Assembly (NCBI RefSeq): GCF_020379485.1
Contig: NC_063450.1
Location: 25,892,137 to 25,956,136, forward strand
DNA: 64,000 nucleotides
From: Brassica napus
Lineage: Eukaryota; Streptophyta; Magnoliopsida; Brassicales; Brassicaceae
Direction: 5' to 3'
A program made the translations under genes and the position numbers. This document shows positions 45,808-56,316 of the stretch, in pieces (the stretch's first letter is position 1; each line of letters begins with the position of its first letter). The notes beneath the pieces are model-generated. The model searched no databases. It was not told the origin of the DNA and saw nothing but the letters and a program-made list of their open reading frames with translations.

Positions 45808-47425
45808 CTACGGGTCTGGCACGTCCGGGAACACCTCGTTCGGGTACATCCTCTGCATCATCTCCATCATTTGCTGGTTCAGCCTCCTCTGTGCCTCATA
45901 GCCCGCCTGTTGAGCCGCCATCTGGGTCTCCAACAAAGATATGCGATCTTCCTTATCCTTCAACTGAGCCGTAAGTACATCTGGATCAACAAAGGGCGGT
46001 GGTGCAGAAGAATGAGGAACCGACCGGGTGCGACGACCCAAACCGACCAAACGTCCCTTCTTCTTTGGAACCGACTGAATAGAAAATAGCCAAATTTACA
46101 AATATAAACCAAGAAATAAATGAATTGAACTTTAAAAAAAAAGAACTTACGGATTCAACGATTTTGTTGATTCGAAACCGGGACAAGTTGGTCGAAGCCG
46201 TCGAAGCGTCATCCTCGGTTTGAAGCTGAGACACTTCGTCTACCACCTGAGTTTGGACCAGGTCGACCACGTCCCTCACAAGACCGTCATCAATCTGGCC
46301 GGTCTTCTTGTTGGTATACGCCCTCCTCATTTGGGCGAGATCATCAACCGGCTCGCCATCATTTTCTTCCGCCTTGAAAAAAAACATAAATTAAAGAAAC
46401 ATTAGAAATTAGAAGAAATGCACAATAAATTAAAATTCTGAAACTCAAATAATTGAAGAAAAAGCGGTTGAACTTACCATGCGATCTCCCAGAGTGGCAA
46501 TAGATTGAGCACCCAAGTTATGCTCGTAGATGCCCTTCCCTTTACGGTCGCTCCTGCGGTTGGTGGAGTTGGTGGAAGAAGTTTCTTTCGTCTCTTCCTT
46601 ATCCCAATGCGCACACAACTCCTTCCAGACCGTGTCGTTCATCGACTTTGGGACCTTTTAATTAAAAAAGAAAGAAAATAGTTTAATAAATTAAAAAATA
46701 GTTTAATAAATTAAAAAATTGTTTAATAAATTAAATCGAACCTTATTGATTTCCCACTTCTTCTTCCACTTGTGGATCTGCTTCCCATAGTTGTCCATAA
46801 CTTTATGGACGAAGTGGTGATAGATAAAGAGCTTCTCATCGGAATTCTAGTTGAACTCTTGCAGAAAAAAAAACACAATTAGTAGAAAATTTATATTAAA
46901 GATTAAAAATATAAGTAAAAAATTAGAAAACTTACCGCAAACTGACGAAACCACAGAACCTGCTTGTCGGTAGGGAAGTGAGTGAAAGTCGGATGTCCCC
47001 TGTCGAGGGCCGAGTACATCATACGGTTGATCCATGCGCTGATCCCGTTCCCGGATCGGTTGAACCTAATAAAAAGAACAAATGGTTAATAATGAATCCA
47101 AATTTAAAGAAAAAAAAATGTTTAATTACCATGTTTGACCCCGTCCATGTGGATACGGAGTGAGATACGGAAGATGGTCACGACCGGGCTGTTGAACCAA
47201 CTCCGCAACACTCATCACTCCCGGAGGACTCGGAGGAGCAGGAGCGGATGCAGCAGCGGGAGCGAGAGGAGCAAGAGCGGGTGCAGCAGAGGGAGATGTA
47301 TGGTTGGAGCTGTGGGGCGAAGGGGAATCCTGAAAATGGCTGAAATCCCGAGACTGGCTCCCCGTACCACCACGACCACGACGCTGACGAGGCCGGGTCT
47401 GATCATCATGAGACCTGTAAATTAA
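45808..47425 (-). pseudogene. CACTA TNPA-like gene, copy 2, one nonsense codon
   Basis: Same exon order as 15135-16764. It has the Pro/Ala-rich start, VMSVAELVQQPGRDHLPY, the SAWINRMMYSALDRG segment, RRAYTNKKTGQIDDGLV and the C-terminal coiled coil ending MYPNEVFPDVPDP. The two stops of copy 1 are sense codons here (Arg and Trp). Instead, a TAG at 46847-46849 replaces the Trp that copy 1 keeps in QEFNWNSD. The gene is otherwise open across exons. The family is the plant Ptta/En/Spm type that accompanies TNP2. Confidence 0.75.
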
Positions 47426-48340
47426 AAAAAAAATATTTAATAAATACAGAAATATATAAATTAATTTTTTATAAAAAAAATCCCAAATAATTTAATCACA
47501 AAAAAAGATTTATAGATATTAAAAATATTTAATAAATATATAAAAATAGTTTTAATAAATAAAAAATAGTTTCAATAAATAAAAAATAGTTTAATAATTA
47601 CAAAAAATAGTTTTAATAATATATATGTATTAAAAATATTTTTAAATCCCAAATAATATTTTTTAATCTCAAAAAAAGTTTTATAGATATTAAAAAATGT
47701 TTTGTAAAATCCAAAAAATCGAATTTATATACAATAAAGATTTTGTAAAATCCAAAAAATCGAATTTATATAGAAAAATCGTTTTGTAAAATACAAAAAT
47801 CGATTTTATATGCAAAAATCAATTTTATAAATACAAAAAAAAATAAAAACATTATAAAAAAATTCTAAATTAATTCAACAAAACAAATTATTCAACCAAA
47901 TCACAATTCTAAACCTATTATACAACCAAATCACAATCCTAACCAATCACCCTAACAAAAATCTATCAAAACTACACAAAAACCTAACAAATAGAACCTA
48001 TAAGAGTGGGAAAGGGTCCTTACATGATTTGTGTAAGAGAAGGGGGAGATCGCCGGAGATATTGTCGGATTTCAGGGGGAAATCGCCGGAGAGAAGAGAG
48101 GAGTCGCGAAGAGGAAGAAGAAAGAAATGGGGAAGAAGAAGGGGCTCGTGGTTATAAAACCTAGGGTCCGACTGACATTATCCGTCGGAATTCCGTCGGA
48201 ATTCTAATTTCAATTTTCGCGAAATATTTGCCCGGTAAAATGAAAATATTCCGAGGACATTCCGACGGATAGTAAAATATCCGTTGGAATTTCCTCGGAA
48301 TATTCCGAGGAAATACCGAGGAACTAGTGTTTGGGGTTTC
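47426..48340. other. AT-rich intron/leader of the second CACTA gene, copy 2
   Basis: Repeats of aaaatagttt(c/t)aataa at 47540-47640 and a duplicated ttttgtaaaatccaaaaaat phrase near 47700 and 47745 resemble 16765-17300. A purine-rich stretch (48030-48140) corresponds to the leader in copy 1. Confidence 0.5.
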
Positions 48341-48789
48341 AAAACATCAATTTTTTTTGCCGTATTTCATTTCTTATACATTTGTAATGCATGCCATTGA
48401 GGATTCTTTGTATAGATGAGCATAAACCATGAAATAATAAATTTCAAAACTAATTGAAAGTATTCCCTTTACCGTTCATTAAAAGGTATAAGTGTTTCTC
48501 TTATGTTGTGGGATTTCGTTCATACAATCGGAAAAGTGTTAATTATACGGTAAGGAACAAATTTTTGACTTCATAATGAACGTAAGACACTTAATAAGGG
48601 TTATATAGGTGTTATTCAAACCGCAAAACGTTGTTTTCGGTTTAAAACCCCTATTTCCTCGGAATTTCCTCGGATTATTCTGAGGGAATTCCGAGGAAAC
48701 CCTTTTCTTCCTCGGAATTCCGTCGGAATATTTCGAGGAAATTCAGAGGAACTAGTGTTTGGGGTTTCAATACGTCAATTTTTTTTCCT

Positions 48790-49330
48790 AAACGGATCGA
48801 TCGATGTATATATATCCAAAAACGCATGGATCGATCACTAAGATGGACCAAAGTGTAACAATGTGATCGATCGATTAGATTATCCCATCGATCGATCGAG
48901 AATGTCAAGAGTTCCTCGGAATGTCCTCGGAAAATCTCGTACGTTTTTTTATAAACGGATCGATCGATGTATATATATCCAAAAACGCATCGATCGATCA
49001 CTAAGATGGACCAAAGCGTAACAATGTGATCGATCGATTAGATTATCCCATCGATCGATCGAGAATCTCAAGCGTTCCTTGGAATGTCCTCGGAAAATCT
49101 CGTATGTTTTTTTATAAACGGATCGATCGATGTATATATATCCAAAAACGCATCGATCGATCACTAAGATGGACCAAAGCGTAACAATGTGATCGATCGA
49201 TTAGATTATCCCATCTATCGATCGAACAAAATCTCAAGCGTTCCTCGGAATGTCCTCAGCAAATCTCGTATGTTTTTTTATAAACGGATCGATCGATGCG
49301 TATTTGTACAAAAACGCATCGATCGATGCG
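48790..49330. repeat. 163-166-bp tandem repeat with GATCGATCGATG
   Basis: The phrase aaacggatcgatcgatg starts units at 48790, 48953, 49116 and 49282, giving three full copies and a partial one. Each unit includes ccaaaaacgcat-gatcgatcac, a second GATCGATCGATTAG and a subterminal-type cctcggaa. Unit-to-unit differences are few. Open frames translated through it are an artefact of the periodic unit. Confidence 0.88.
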
Positions 49331-49505
49331 TGTGCGGGAAACAGAATTATAAGGCAAAACCTAAACTTTTTGGATCAAAACCTCAGAACTCTCATCCCCT
49401 CCGATTTCCCCTATAATTCGACCCCTCCTTTTCTCTCTCTATAATCATCCGATTTGAACAATTTTGGGCTCTATTCCCCTTGATTTTTCGAGCTCTACCT
49501 GATTC
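49331..49505. other. leader-like insert at the transposase deletion junction
   Basis: Pyrimidine-rich plus-strand sequence (cctccttttctctctctata, then cattccccttgatttttcg-type text) has no counterpart in CACTA copy 1. It resembles a plant 5' leader and may be captured host sequence; the donor is unknown. Confidence 0.4.
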
Positions 49506-50591
49506 CTACATCCGCAAGCACAAGTTTGGGGGTAGGTTGTATGGTGTAAGAATGACGGGCCATAGAGAATACTGTCTTCCACTCTTGCCAAACGGACTGA
49601 AACCATCAGTACATAATCCAAGGTAGACATTTCTTCTCTCATACGCAAAGTCGAGATACTTTGATTGGAAATGCTTCCACGGTTTTGCATCTGAAGGATG
49701 TCTGATCTCACCATCTGTTGAGTGCTCCGCATGCCATCTCATTGGTTGCGCTGTGCGTTCAGACAGATACAACCTCTGCAACCTTTCCGTCAAAGGTAAA
49801 TACCACATCCTTTTATATGGCACTGGAACTCTTCCACTCGTATCTTTATAACGAGGCTTTCCACAAAATTTGCATGTAACACGCTGTTCATCCGCCCTCC
49901 AATAAATCATGCAGTTGTCGCTGCATACATCTATTACCTGATACGATAAACCAAGACCAGCTACGAGTTTCTGAACCTCGTAGTATGAACCAGGAGCTAC
50001 ATTATCCTCGGGTAGAATACCTTTTACAAAATCAGCAATCGCATCCACACAGTCTTCAACCAAATTATAATCTGTTTTAATGCCCATCAATCTTGTAGCA
50101 GATGATAAAGCTGAATGACCATCTCTGCAACCTTCGTACAATGGTTGCTTTCCAGCATCCAACATATCATAAAATCTCCTAGCTTGTGCATTGGGTAAAT
50201 CTTCCCCTCTAAAATGATCATTTACCATCTGCTCAGTACCTACACCATAATCTACATCCGTTCTAATTGGTTCTTCTAATCTAACCGCTGGCTGAGGTTC
50301 GCTAGTACTACCATGTTCATAATCAGTTTCCCCATGATGATACCAAATTTTGTAACTTCGTGTAAACCCACTCAAATATAGATGAGTCCAAACATCCCAC
50401 TCTTTAATAACCTTTCTATTTTTACAATTAGAGCAAGGACATCTTAACATACATGTTTTTGCTTCCGGTTGTCGGTGAACTAACCCCATGTATTCGGTTA
50501 TACCTCGTTGGTATTCTTCCGTAAGCAATCTCGTGTTCGGATCCAAATGAGGTCGATCGATCCAAGAACGAAAATAATTTGAAGAAGACAT
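49506..50591 (-). pseudogene. CACTA TNP2-type transposase, truncated
   Basis: The minus-strand frame of 361 residues starts MSSSNYFRSWIDRPHLDP. It is nearly identical to the start of the transposase at 21945, and keeps the CPCSNCKNRK zinc-type motif, YEGCRDGHSALSSATRLMG and CKFCGKPRYKD. It reads through the site where copy 1 is frameshifted (YERRNVYLGLCTDGFSPFG). It then ends abruptly after LTPYNLPPNLC, where unrelated sequence adds LRM and a stop. The catalytic core, the DUF4218-like and DUF4216-like modules and the C-tail are absent, so it cannot act as a transposase. Confidence 0.9.
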
Positions 50592-50699
50592 ATTTTTTAT
50601 GAATCAAATTTGTGTGTAAATAGAGTAAGAGGGAGGATGAAGATATGGAGTGAATGAAGAGGAAGAGGGGTGCTTGTATTTATAGTTTAAATCCTACCG

Positions 50700-51005
50700 A
50701 CAGACCGAGGAAATTCCTACGGAATTCCGACGCCAACGGCTAGTTCGTCGGAATTTCCTCGGAATTTCGTAAAATCCCCTAACGGCTATAATATTTCCTC
50801 GGAATTCATCGATTTTTTCAGAGGAACACATATTTCCTCGGAATTTCCTCGGAATATTCCGACGGACTGATATTTCCTCGGAATTCCGTCGGTAAATTCC
50901 GAGGAAATTCCGAGGAAACCAAATTTTGTGTTTCCTCGGAATTTCCTCGGAAATTCCTCGGGATATTCCGAGGATTTCATTTTCCGTCGGAATGTCCGTC
51001 AGAAT
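50700..51005. repeat. CACTA copy 2 right subterminal repeats
   Basis: Dense TTCCTCGGAA, TTCCGAGGAA and TTCCGTCGG motifs, almost colinear with 22045-22380. Short open frames here are artefacts of the repeat. Confidence 0.8.
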
Positions 51006-51366
51006 ATCGCTGTTTTCTTGTAGTGTTTGTGTTTGTGTTTGTGTGTTTATGCATAATATATATTTTTTATTACATAAAGAGCAACGATTACAGGAGATTT
51101 TTTCATGATACACATAAGATATTTTATATTAACCAGACGAATGCAGTTATTAAACAATAAAAACACCATACAAGTTTTTTTTTTTTTTAGTAAAGGCACA
51201 TACAAGTTAACCTTACAACAATGAACATAAGAGATTCTTCTTCTAGCGATCACCAGTCTCATTTTATACGTGGGTTCGAGCAAACGATTTCTTCCTTCTT
51301 CTTTTTTTTTTATAAGTATTTCTTCCTTCTTTAATGGACTGGAGTTGGAGTCAGCGGTAATAACCG

Positions 51367-52354
51367 TCAAGGAGATCGTCGTCGACGAGGGCGACAACAA
51401 CAACAACATAAAAAACAAATAATCCAACCTATAAATCGAACGAGTTGGATGATGAGGATTAATATAGGAAACACGATCCAAAATCCCAAATAAATCGTAA
51501 GTACGTAAATAATTATTTTATCGTCGGACTGAACCAAAGCCATTGCAAAGAAGAATGCTGCCGAGATACAAAGAACTGCCGCTATCATGAACGTTACCAG
51601 AATTCCCATTATCATCCGGTTCCTATAAATCATAGTTGTAAGATTAGGTAATTAAAATTTTAATCTATCTTAAAACCAAAAAGTTCCAACTTCCAACTAT
51701 CTAATTCTGAGTGACTAGAAAACCAATTAAAATTTTGAGTTATGTTAGAATAAATATTTTTCAACAAGAGTTTTGAATTTTGATGAATAAATCTAAGTCA
51801 ACCATACAATTGTATGCTAAGTGCTAACCAAAGTCAATACCTTAGTCTCAGTTTACATATATATCAAATAAAATATAAGCAAACTTAATTCAATCTTGGT
51901 TAATATCTTACCAATCACAAATTTGCCTAAAATTTTCAAAATTAATATTCCACACTTATTGTATGAAGCTGCAGATATAATTTATGTACTAATACCTCAG
52001 TCGTAACCCGCTGATGATGAGAAGAAGTAGACTCATAGAGGCAGAAAATGATACCGTACTACTAACAATCATTCCAAGATACAGCACACGCTTTGAACTA
52101 TACTCCAATACTGAGGTTCCTGCTTTCGCCTTACAAACCGGTACGACATTAGTTTGATTTCCAGAGGGGCAATTATCACTTTGCCAGACACCACCTGGAG
52201 GATTAACTATAACTTGAAAACTCATACCGGCTATAACCGTCGCTGCAACCATCAGATTGCCTCTTGTTTTTTCTAACCAGTCGCCTTGACGGTTTAGGTA
52301 TTTTACGAACCATTCCGATGATTCTTGAGGATTTGCTTCGGCGTTAATTTCCAT
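51367..52354 (-). CDS. PGG-domain multi-pass membrane protein
   Basis: Exons 51996-52354 and 51367-51622 join across a GT-AG intron (split Arg codon) to give 204 residues. After a soluble N-terminus (MEINAEANPQESSEWFVKYL) comes GNLMVAATVIAGMSFQVIVN followed by PPGG, the hallmark of the PGG domain. That domain is found alone or after ankyrin repeats in plant membrane proteins. There are no ankyrin repeats here. About four hydrophobic segments follow: residues about 34-56, 90-117, 121-148 and 156-190. The C-terminus is CFLCCCCCRPRRRRSP. The Cys run next to a basic cluster suggests lipid attachment at a membrane, which is an inference. The start has a TATA-like TATATATAAGTAAG about 50 bases upstream on the minus strand. 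Function unknown; it lies 340 bases from CACTA copy 2. Confidence 0.85.
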
Positions 52355-52399
52355 GATATGAAGCTATATAGATATCTCACAAGACGATTTTCTTTCTTA

Positions 52400-52416
52400 C
52401 TTATATATATGTGTGT
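52400..52416 (-). promoter_or_regulatory. TATA-like element of the PGG-domain gene
   Basis: On the minus strand, CACATATATATAAGTAAG ends about 50 bases upstream of the ATG at 52354, a fitting position for a core promoter with a short leader. Confidence 0.5.
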
Positions 52417-52505
52417 AGCTTCTCTTTTTGTCTAGTTTACAGAAGAAACGAGAAGTGAGCATTGTGGTTTTATAAGGGGAGATGGAAATTTTCTGGTTTG
52501 ATCAA

Positions 52506-52985
52506 GTCGACGATGGCTACATTAAGGAAAAACTTGTCGTCGTTTTATTTATTTCTTTTTGTTTTGTTTAGAAGCAGATTTCTATTTAGAATTTTGTATT
52601 ATATTTTCTTTCAAGTTCCAACCAGGGGCGGACACAGGTTGTATTCAGGGAGATGCCACTCATAAGTTTTCTAAAATCCATGTCAATTTTGTTTTTTTTT
52701 TTATATAATACTAATGCTTCCGCTGAAACCGACGATGGCATTAGGGAAGAACTGTAGTCGTTTTGTTTATTTTTGTTTTGTTTATAAGCAGATTTCTAGG
52801 TTATAAGGTTTTCAATACTAACTCCACAACATCAGATTTGACCAATTGTATTTTTTCTCTTTCAAAATAATTCCAACCAGGGGCAGACGCAGGTTGCGTT
52901 TAGTGGAGATGCTACTTATACTTTTCTTCTAAAATCCATGTCAGTTTTGATTTTGACTGTAATACTAATGATTTCGCTGAAATTT
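52506..52985. repeat. tandem duplication of about 230 bases
   Basis: Unit one (about 52506-52720) and unit two (about 52726-52985) share several phrases in the same order. These are cgacgatggc, gtttagaagcagatttct/gtttataagcagatttct, ttccaaccaggggcRgac and aaaatccatgtcaRttttg. Each has private indels. It is upstream of the PGG gene on the opposite side and non-coding. Confidence 0.7.
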
Positions 52986-53536
52986 GTTGTTTTGCTCTTA
53001 TCCTTCTGAATTACACCTAATGACAAAGAACACACAACTTGAGCTTGGTTAGTTTTAGTGACAAAAAAAAAAGAGCTTGATTAGTTTTCTTGCTACCATC
53101 CACAAACATCACAAGTAACAATTGGTGTCGGTTGTTGATGTTTGACAATTATAAATTATCAACTGTTTTATATCTCTTTAAAATTCTTAAAATCAAAATC
53201 TAATTTTATCTATCAATTGTGGTTGAGGACAACGGAAAGTGAATAATTAAAAAGAATATTATTTAAAAAACTAGATATTCACTAAATGATATTATTTTAA
53301 AAAAATATTTTTTAAAAATACATTTGATATTTTCTAGGTTATATTCAGTGAATGATATTATAATTTACATTTATACGAACTTTAAACTAAAATATTTTCT
53401 ATAAACCTTTTCGTAACTAACAATATATATTGCTAATAAAATATTTATTAAAAATCTATACTATTATTTTCGAAGTGATTTTTCACATTCGAACTCTCAC
53501 GTTAAAAGTTAGAGTGGTTAATATCTATACTATTAT
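52986..53536. other. AT-rich spacer with Helitron-type start motifs
   Basis: The phrase atctatactattatt occurs at about 53454 and again at about 53524. The first is followed by ttcgaagtgatttttcac, as in the 5' ends of some small Brassicaceae Helitrons. The second runs straight into the 14-3-3 leader copy. No gene seen. Confidence 0.45.
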
Positions 53537-53658
53537 TGAACGGTGGATCTAGAGGTGGACGATGAGAGTTATCTCAAACCGGAGAACAGTTTGTGTAGGT
53601 TAAAAGTGAGAAGAAAAATATGGAATATGGACTGTTGGATCTGTTTGTTCGAATGCCT
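53537..53658. pseudogene. diverged copy of the 14-3-3 gene leader/promoter
   Basis: It matches 5757-5880, the sequence just upstream of the 14-3-3 ATG, in the same orientation for about 120 bases. Shared blocks are ttgaacggtggatct, gagttatctca, cagttt.tgtaggtt and gttggatctgt.tgttc. I judge roughly four of five bases identical by eye. The match starts 10-12 bases upstream of the ATG and no 14-3-3 coding sequence follows. It is non-coding. Confidence 0.8.
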
Positions 53659-54444
53659 GAAGTGTGGTTTATATAGAGGAGATGGGGGCTAAAACTATAA
53701 ATGTTGTTTAAATCACTATCTGTAACCAAATTGGTAGATATCAACAATGGAATTTCAAAAAAGAAAAAAAAAACATACAAAAAGAGGAAGAAATAGAGGA
53801 AAATCAAAGAAGAAGATATGCATGAAAAGGAAGCCAAATTGGTAGATATCAACAATGAAAATAATAAGTGACGATTCCAGCAAAAAAAAAAAATAGCAGA
53901 AAAGAAAGAAAAAAAACTTGAGAAAATGAATCGTGAAAGTTTTTAATAGCTATAATATGTTAATATTAATAGAGAAGAACCATCGACAAAACAATCCGCA
54001 ATCGCATCTCTTGTTTGCGATGCAAGAATGTACGTAGTCGCATCTCTTCTTTGCGATCCAAGAATGTAGGTCATTACAGCACCATGATGCTTAGGTGTAG
54101 GCCTGCAAATTCTAATCGGATCCGAATACCCGAGCCGCGTCCGACCCGAAATGGACCGGGTTCGGATCCAAGAGATTTAACTGATGTATAAAGTTATAAA
54201 TATTCATGGATCAGGTCGGGTTCAGTTTATACCCGGAACCGTTTGGGTAACCCGATTAATCCGAAAACTATATGTAAGAGCATGAAAAATAGATGATTTC
54301 TTTTGCTTTTCGAGTTTATAGTCGGTGATTCTATGTTAAAACTTGATGTTTTATGTGTAAATGGCAAAAAATCATGAAACAAATGATGAATTTCAGGCTG
54401 CAACACTAAAGGGTGCTACAAATTAGGGTTTAGAAAAGGGAGGC
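53659..54444. other. intergenic DNA with small repeats
   Basis: A phrase ttggtagatatcaacaatg is repeated (53730 and 53835). A cgcatctctt.tttgcgat phrase is repeated near 54005 and 54040. Positions 54118-54260 are rich in cggatccgaa/gacccg/cgggttc, resembling the foldback ends of hAT-like non-autonomous elements. No gene seen. Confidence 0.4.
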
Positions 54445-55735
54445 TGATACACCACGGATTTAACCCATTTTCATCCATGGCTTATAAGTGTTTTTACTAA
54501 TAATTATTATATTATAGAGTCTATTTATTATATTTATAAGATCAGAAGTGATTTGGAGATAAGTGATGATTTTGGAGCATTTTGGAGATATTTGGAGCAA
54601 GCACCCGAGATGACCATCGAGCTCGACCATCGGTCGATATTGGAGAGGAATAATCGATCGATGTTCATATCATGACATCGATCGACAGTGAAGCGCGCAA
54701 AAAGCCCGTTTGGTCACAGCCGACTTGAAGCCTAAGTCTTCAACAATGACGAGTTTTAACCTAATTATATAAGTTTTGCCACCATGTTAGAGGCAAAGTG
54801 TGCTTTTCTTGTTTTATTATTTTCACAGCAAGGTTTTCTAGGATTTTGATAGATTGGAGAGAAGATCTAAAGTTATAATTTATGATTAGAACTCTATTAA
54901 TATCTATTTACTATTCTAATGAAGTTTTCTTACCTAATTGCTATTATGAATTGCTTAGCCATGTCTGAGAAGTTCCATTGTTAGATTTTAGGGTTTAAAT
55001 AGGTTAGGAGGGATTAGCCCCAACTATAGATTGCTGAGTTGTGGTAATTGTCATTAGGATTGTTCATTAATGTTTGTCTCTAGATTAGCTACCTAGAACC
55101 TGCCCTAGGATTGATAGATAAAAGCGAGAGCTTCATTCTCATCCTGAAAACATTCTAACTGAGCTAAGTTTCTTACTATGAGTAAGGCGATAGCTGATCT
55201 AGTAAGCTTAGTAAGAATTTATTCAACCCGCGCATAAAGCTTTACTAGAAGTGATCGATATCATTATTGAGTAATCGATCGACGGAGCGAAAGGCGTATC
55301 GATCGATATCCCTATAGGATCATCGATCGACACTTTCTATTGATCGACATACGATAGTTGAGATCATTAGATCTAGTTAATAGACAAGTCTAAACATTGC
55401 GAACGCTGATGGATTTGTTGACTAAGTAGTTGAGCTTTACATTATCATGCATGCAACTCATTAGGCATCTGTATGATTATAATCCCAAGTTTCTTGAATA
55501 AAAAATCTAAGTCTAATTATTTCCTTTTTAAGTACCAAAACCTAAATCAGTCTATTGAATTGTTCAATATAAAACTGCAATTTACATTTAAATCTCTGAA
55601 ACCATCCAGCTTAACAAATCATATTAGATTTCTTAGGTTCCCTAGCTCCCTGTGAATTCGATCCCTAAGTACTACAACTCGACCTCTTATTTGAGAGAGT
55701 ATAAATCATTCCTTAGGGTAATTTGAGTGGTATCA
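54445..55735 (+). repeat. 5' LTR of Athila-like element 1
   Basis: Colinear with the solo LTR at 41507-42820, with small indels. It contains several ATCGATCGAT motifs (54650-54690 and 55255-55345). Confidence 0.9.
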
Positions 55736-55834
55736 AATTTGGTGCCGGTGCCGTTGCCGGGGAGCTTTGATCGCCTAATCGATCTAATTTTTGTTAAGTT
55801 TCTGACACAAAAATTCTCTTGGATTTTCAGGTAC

Positions 55835-56316
55835 ATGCCCAGCAGTACTAGAAGCAACAAGGAAACCCAACTACTATTCTCACCAGATCCTACAATTTTG
55901 GAGCGTTCAATCCGCAAAGAAGCGCGCTCCTAATCGATCGACAACAACACCTGTTCGTCGCTCGATTTCGTTCGACCACCGTCGACCCAGACACTAGTTC
56001 CGTCGACTGATACTCGCTCACCAGTGTCGACCAAAGACACTCATCTTCCATCGACCGGCATCGTCCATCCAACATCGATCGATACTCCATCCCAGACATC
56101 GATCGATAATGAGACGCAAGACATGGTTGCGACTTTGATACTTGTGCGAGATGATAATGGTGACCTGCATGACCATGAGGGTCATCTGCGTAATGGAGCA
56201 GGTCAGAGGATAGATGCTAAGGGGGCTGCAATCCTTGAGTCTGATGCTAAGGCTACATGTACTACTTTACCTGTAAATGAGGTGCGCGACCCAAGACATT
56301 GGCTGACTACAACCGT
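55835..56316 (+). pseudogene. Athila-type gag remnant
   Basis: It starts MPSSTRSNKETQLLFSPD and stops after about 32 codons at 55931. A further open piece (56024-56316) holds DNGDLHDHEGHLRNGAGQR, which recalls the N-terminal gag region of Brassica Athila-like elements. Between them the DNA carries many cgatcgata/cgtcgacc units. The frame is broken and the downstream gag-pol is missing. Confidence 0.65.

Larger units (their letters stand above)
45160..51025 (-). mobile_element. CACTA transposon, copy 2 (internally deleted)
   Basis: CACTACAAGAAAACA at 45160 and its inverse ending at 51025 are flanked by TTT (45157-45159 and 51026-51028). Subterminal TTCCGAGGAA arrays match copy 1. It keeps the TNPA-like gene and only the first 350 or so residues of the TNP2 transposase. 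The rest of the transposase is replaced by a 163-bp tandem repeat and leader-like sequence. It is a non-autonomous derivative of the same family as copy 1. Confidence 0.94.
54445..56316 (+). mobile_element. Athila-like LTR retrotransposon 1, truncated
   Basis: The 5' LTR (54445-55735) starts TGATACACCACGG and ends GTGGTATCA. A primer-binding-site-like TGGTGCCGGTGCCGTTGCCGG (near 55741) follows at once. A gag remnant lies after it. No 3' part remains, because another element begins at 56317. It belongs to the same family as the solo LTR at 41507. Confidence 0.85.

Noticed and set aside
48675..49164. Repeated small open frames reading IDRCVFGYIYIDRS
   Set aside because: They arise from translating the 163-bp tandem repeat; there is no independent evidence of coding.
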